From NCBI RefSeq assembly GCF_910592395.1, contig NC_088310.1, forward strand, positions 9,557,501 through 9,621,500: a DNA stretch of 64,000 nt, in the 5' to 3' direction. The notes under the pieces are model-generated. The model made no database searches. It was not told where the DNA came from and saw only the letters and a list, made by a program, of their open reading frames with translations. The position numbers and the translations under genes were made by a program. Below are positions 63,418 to 64,000 of this stretch, one piece after another (within the stretch, counting starts at the first letter, position 1; each line of letters opens with the position of its first letter). Origin of the DNA: Lineus longissimus (taxonomy: Eukaryota; Nemertea; Pilidiophora; Heteronemertea; Lineidae).

Positions 63418-63752
63418 ATAAAGGGTAACTCGTGTCAAATTTCACCATATAATGTTTTAGCTGTTTTTGACAAATGACTACGTCACTTTCTCATAAATCG
63501 GTAAGGTTTTCGAATCGAAATGCACATTTTCTAGAAATTGATGGTTTAATTCCACCCGGACGGCTCGCTTCAATGCCGTTTTCGTCGATGACGTCACAAC
63601 ATGAACATTTTCGCGGTCGCGGTGGTTTACATTCAGCGATTTTATAATAAATCTAATCAAAAATGGAAAATTTGAGCTTTACATTTGTGATCAACAATTA
63701 AAAACGGATGTATTTCCGCAAAGTTGTAAATCACATCATAGTATCACTTTAA
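63418..63752. mobile_element. TTAA-flanked element, family GGGTAACTCGTGTCAAATTT, copy 3
   Basis: It runs from AAAGGGTAACTCGTGTCAAA to ATCATAGTATCACTTTAA, very close to copy 2 in sequence and length. Confidence 0.85.
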
Positions 63753-64000
63753 GTTTCAATAGGATTTTGTAGGTTAAGAACAAAACACCTTGGCATTCAG
63801 ATCTGGAGTACTAGCTATCAGCTTCATTTTACCATAGTTATCTCAATGTTTTTTAGAATGGCTTTCAGTGCTTTTGCATTTGAACTCTTCAATTTTTGTA
63901 TGCATCCCCAACTCGGGTCAGGAACATGAACGTCATTAGTGTTAGCCCAGCATCATCATAAAAGTCTCCTTAAACATGATAAAACATAAATGTTAGCATA

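Overview
This is eukaryotic, intron-rich, repeat-dense DNA. No bacterial operons, rRNA genes or convincing stand-alone tRNA genes were seen. Two animal housekeeping genes are readable exon by exon: TTC8/BBS8 (cilium) on the minus strand and TRNT1 (the tRNA CCA-adding enzyme) on the plus strand. Exon sequence, GT-AG introns and the repeat families (CR1/L2-type LINE tails, a PIF/Harbinger transposon, tRNA-derived SINEs, many small inverted-repeat elements, long minisatellites) point to a metazoan, most likely a marine invertebrate. The species cannot be fixed from the sequence alone. A foldback element resembling sea-urchin TU elements hints weakly at an echinoderm or relative.

Layout. 1-14.3 kb lies downstream of TTC8 and holds a 76-bp satellite, a 302-bp tandem block, a LINE tail and small inverted-repeat elements. 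14,320-49,443 is TTC8 on the minus strand: 11 coding exons and 499 codons, complete from ATG to TGA. The last coding exon (14,320-14,436) is separated from the other ten (41,805-49,443) by a 27,368-bp intron. That intron carries a Harbinger transposon remnant, several MITE families, two 29-bp minisatellites, SINEs, and three short coding-like segments that I cannot assign. 49,444-53,180 is the shared 5' region between TTC8 and TRNT1, which are divergent. Inside it is a 2,586-bp foldback element with 8-bp target duplications. Its long inverted repeats are built of minisatellite-like units and enclose a retrotransposon RT tail plus a PHD-finger ORF. 53,181-58,654 is TRNT1: 7 coding exons and 449 codons, complete. 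A 30-bp minisatellite starts 25 bp after its stop. The remainder, to 64,000, is a LINE tail fragment, a 110-bp tandem array and MITE copies.

The two genes have unrelated jobs. TTC8 is a TPR subunit of the BBSome, which carries membrane proteins in and out of cilia. TRNT1 adds CCA to tRNA 3' ends in the nucleus/cytosol and mitochondria. What links them here is position: start codons about 3.7 kb apart, about 1.15 kb if the foldback element is removed, which suggests a shared divergent promoter region interrupted by a transposon. The most notable structures are this foldback element with its captured retroelement payload, fossil exon duplications inside TTC8 introns, a minisatellite that grew from an internal segment of a MITE, and the extreme last intron of TTC8.
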